Positions 6,566 through 6,788 of a stretch of 6,788 nt of DNA are shown piece after piece. The position numbers were made by a program, and so were the translations under genes. Source of the stretch: Burkholderiales bacterium (GTDB lineage Bacteria; Pseudomonadota; Gammaproteobacteria; Burkholderiales; SG8-39). The notes beneath the pieces were generated by a model. The model saw nothing but the letters and a program-made list of their open reading frames with translations. It did no database searches and was not told the origin of the DNA. The DNA lies in contig JAICPQ010000156.1 in the NCBI GenBank assembly GCA_025929745.1, positions 1-6,788 of the forward strand. The letters run 5' to 3'. Position 1 is the first letter of the stretch. Every line of letters starts with the position of its first letter.

Positions 6566-6744
6566 AGGCTGAAATCGGGGTCAGAGCCCGATTGTTCTTC
6601 GCGGTGGTCACCAGCCTGCTTCTTCATGGATGTGCGACAGCGCCGACCGTCGCATGCACGATGGAAGCGAAGCAGTGCCCCGATGGCAGCTACGTCGGCC
6701 GCGATCCGGCAATGAACTGCCAGTTCAGGCCCTGCGCCAGGTAA
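6562..6744 (+). CDS. Small cysteine-containing lipoprotein
   Basis: The 60-residue product has a lipoprotein signal: basic n-region (MKAEIGVRAR), hydrophobic stretch 11-22 and lipobox LHGC with C24 as the lipidated residue. The mature part is only 37 residues: ATAPTVACTMEAKQCPDG, then SYVGRDPAMNCQFRPCAR. Besides the lipidated cysteine it has C32, C39, C53 and C58, which could make two disulfides in the periplasm. The CTMEAKxCPDGSxVGR...NCxFxPC pattern recurs, as I remember, in uncharacterised small secreted proteobacterial proteins; its role is not known to me. Its ATG overlaps the SDR TGA (ATGA) with no clear ribosome site, so translation is probably coupled. Codons 4-11 coincide with a palindrome containing GGGGTCAGAGCCC, so a repeat may have shaped the N-terminus. 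Confidence 0.72.
   Translation: MKAEIGVRARLFFAVVTSLLLHGCATAPTVACTMEAKQCPDGSYVGRDPAMNCQFRPCAR
6573..6593 (+). repeat. Palindrome with GGGGTCAGAGCCC core (REP-like)
   Basis: AATCGGG (6573-6579) and CCCGATT (6587-6593) form a perfect 7-bp inverted repeat around the loop GTCAGAG. It lies within the first codons of the lipoprotein gene. The GGGGTCAGAG core resembles repetitive extragenic palindromes near REP-associated tyrosine transposases in proteobacteria; that link is from memory. Copy number in the genome cannot be seen here. Confidence 0.5.
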
Positions 6745-6751
6745 AGAGAAG

Positions 6752-6788
6752 GAGTCCGGCCCCTTTTCGGAAAAAAGGGTCCTGACCC
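6752..6788. repeat. Imperfect hairpin at the window end, REP-like or terminator-like
   Basis: CCCTTTT (6761-6767) pairs perfectly with AAAAGGG (6773-6779) around CGGAA. The stem continues outward as GG/CC (6758-6759 with 6781-6782) and GTC/GAC (6754-6756 with 6784-6786), with two C-T mismatches. On the minus strand this end reads GGGTCAGGACCC then six T's, which shares GGGTCAG with the palindrome inside the lipoprotein gene but in the opposite orientation. It lies just past the lipoprotein stop, so it could end that transcript, although no T-run follows it on the plus strand within the window. The element may continue beyond the edge. Confidence 0.5.

Noticed and set aside
6777..6788. GGGTCAGGACCC followed by T's on the minus strand as a rho-independent terminator
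   Set aside because: The stem is only 4-5 bp with a 2-4 nt loop and no minus-strand gene is seen ending there. A REP-like reading fits better, though the window edge hides the rest.

Overview
The window is GC-rich DNA that looks like a betaproteobacterial chromosome, possibly from a metagenome. The best lineage clues are Hfq (start MSNKGQLLQDPFLN, very short tail), HflK (start MSLNDP plus a Gly/Pro-rich stretch with PPDLDELWRNFNRRL) and the gene order hfq-hflX-hflK-hflC. Species cannot be named from the sequence alone.

Seven genes run on the minus strand from about 5833 down to 1 with almost no gaps. In transcription order they are: a two-CBS-domain protein, a Tat-type amidohydrolase (starting inside the CBS gene), chorismate synthase aroC, hfq, hflX, hflK and the N-terminal half of hflC, which leaves the window at base 1. 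The junctions are an 80-nt overlap, an 8-nt gap (or 4-nt overlap), a 43-nt gap, a 7-nt gap, a 6-nt gap and a 1-nt overlap. No internal terminator is visible, so co-transcription is likely, with hfq possibly having its own promoter in the 43-nt gap.

A plus-strand pair reads away from the CBS gene: a short-chain dehydrogenase/reductase with a GTG start that may be leaderless, then an ATGA-overlapping 60-residue cysteine-containing lipoprotein. The 3' end holds two palindromes sharing GGGTCAG in opposite orientations, one inside the lipoprotein gene and one at the window end, resembling REP/RAYT-type repeats.

Functionally, the hfq-hflXKC block combines RNA chaperoning, ribosome-rescue GTPase activity and the membrane complex that modulates FtsH proteolysis. 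aroC is shikimate-pathway housekeeping. The CBS protein is probably a nucleotide-sensing regulator, and the amidohydrolase and SDR substrates are unknown. This is mostly an ordinary housekeeping region. The points most worth a second look are an apparent in-frame loss of about 20 residues in HflC, the Tat signal encoded inside the CBS reading frame, the aroC-hfq linkage, and the repeat-flanked lipoprotein gene. I see no clear new defence or mobile system. There is no gene-free stretch over 300 bases.
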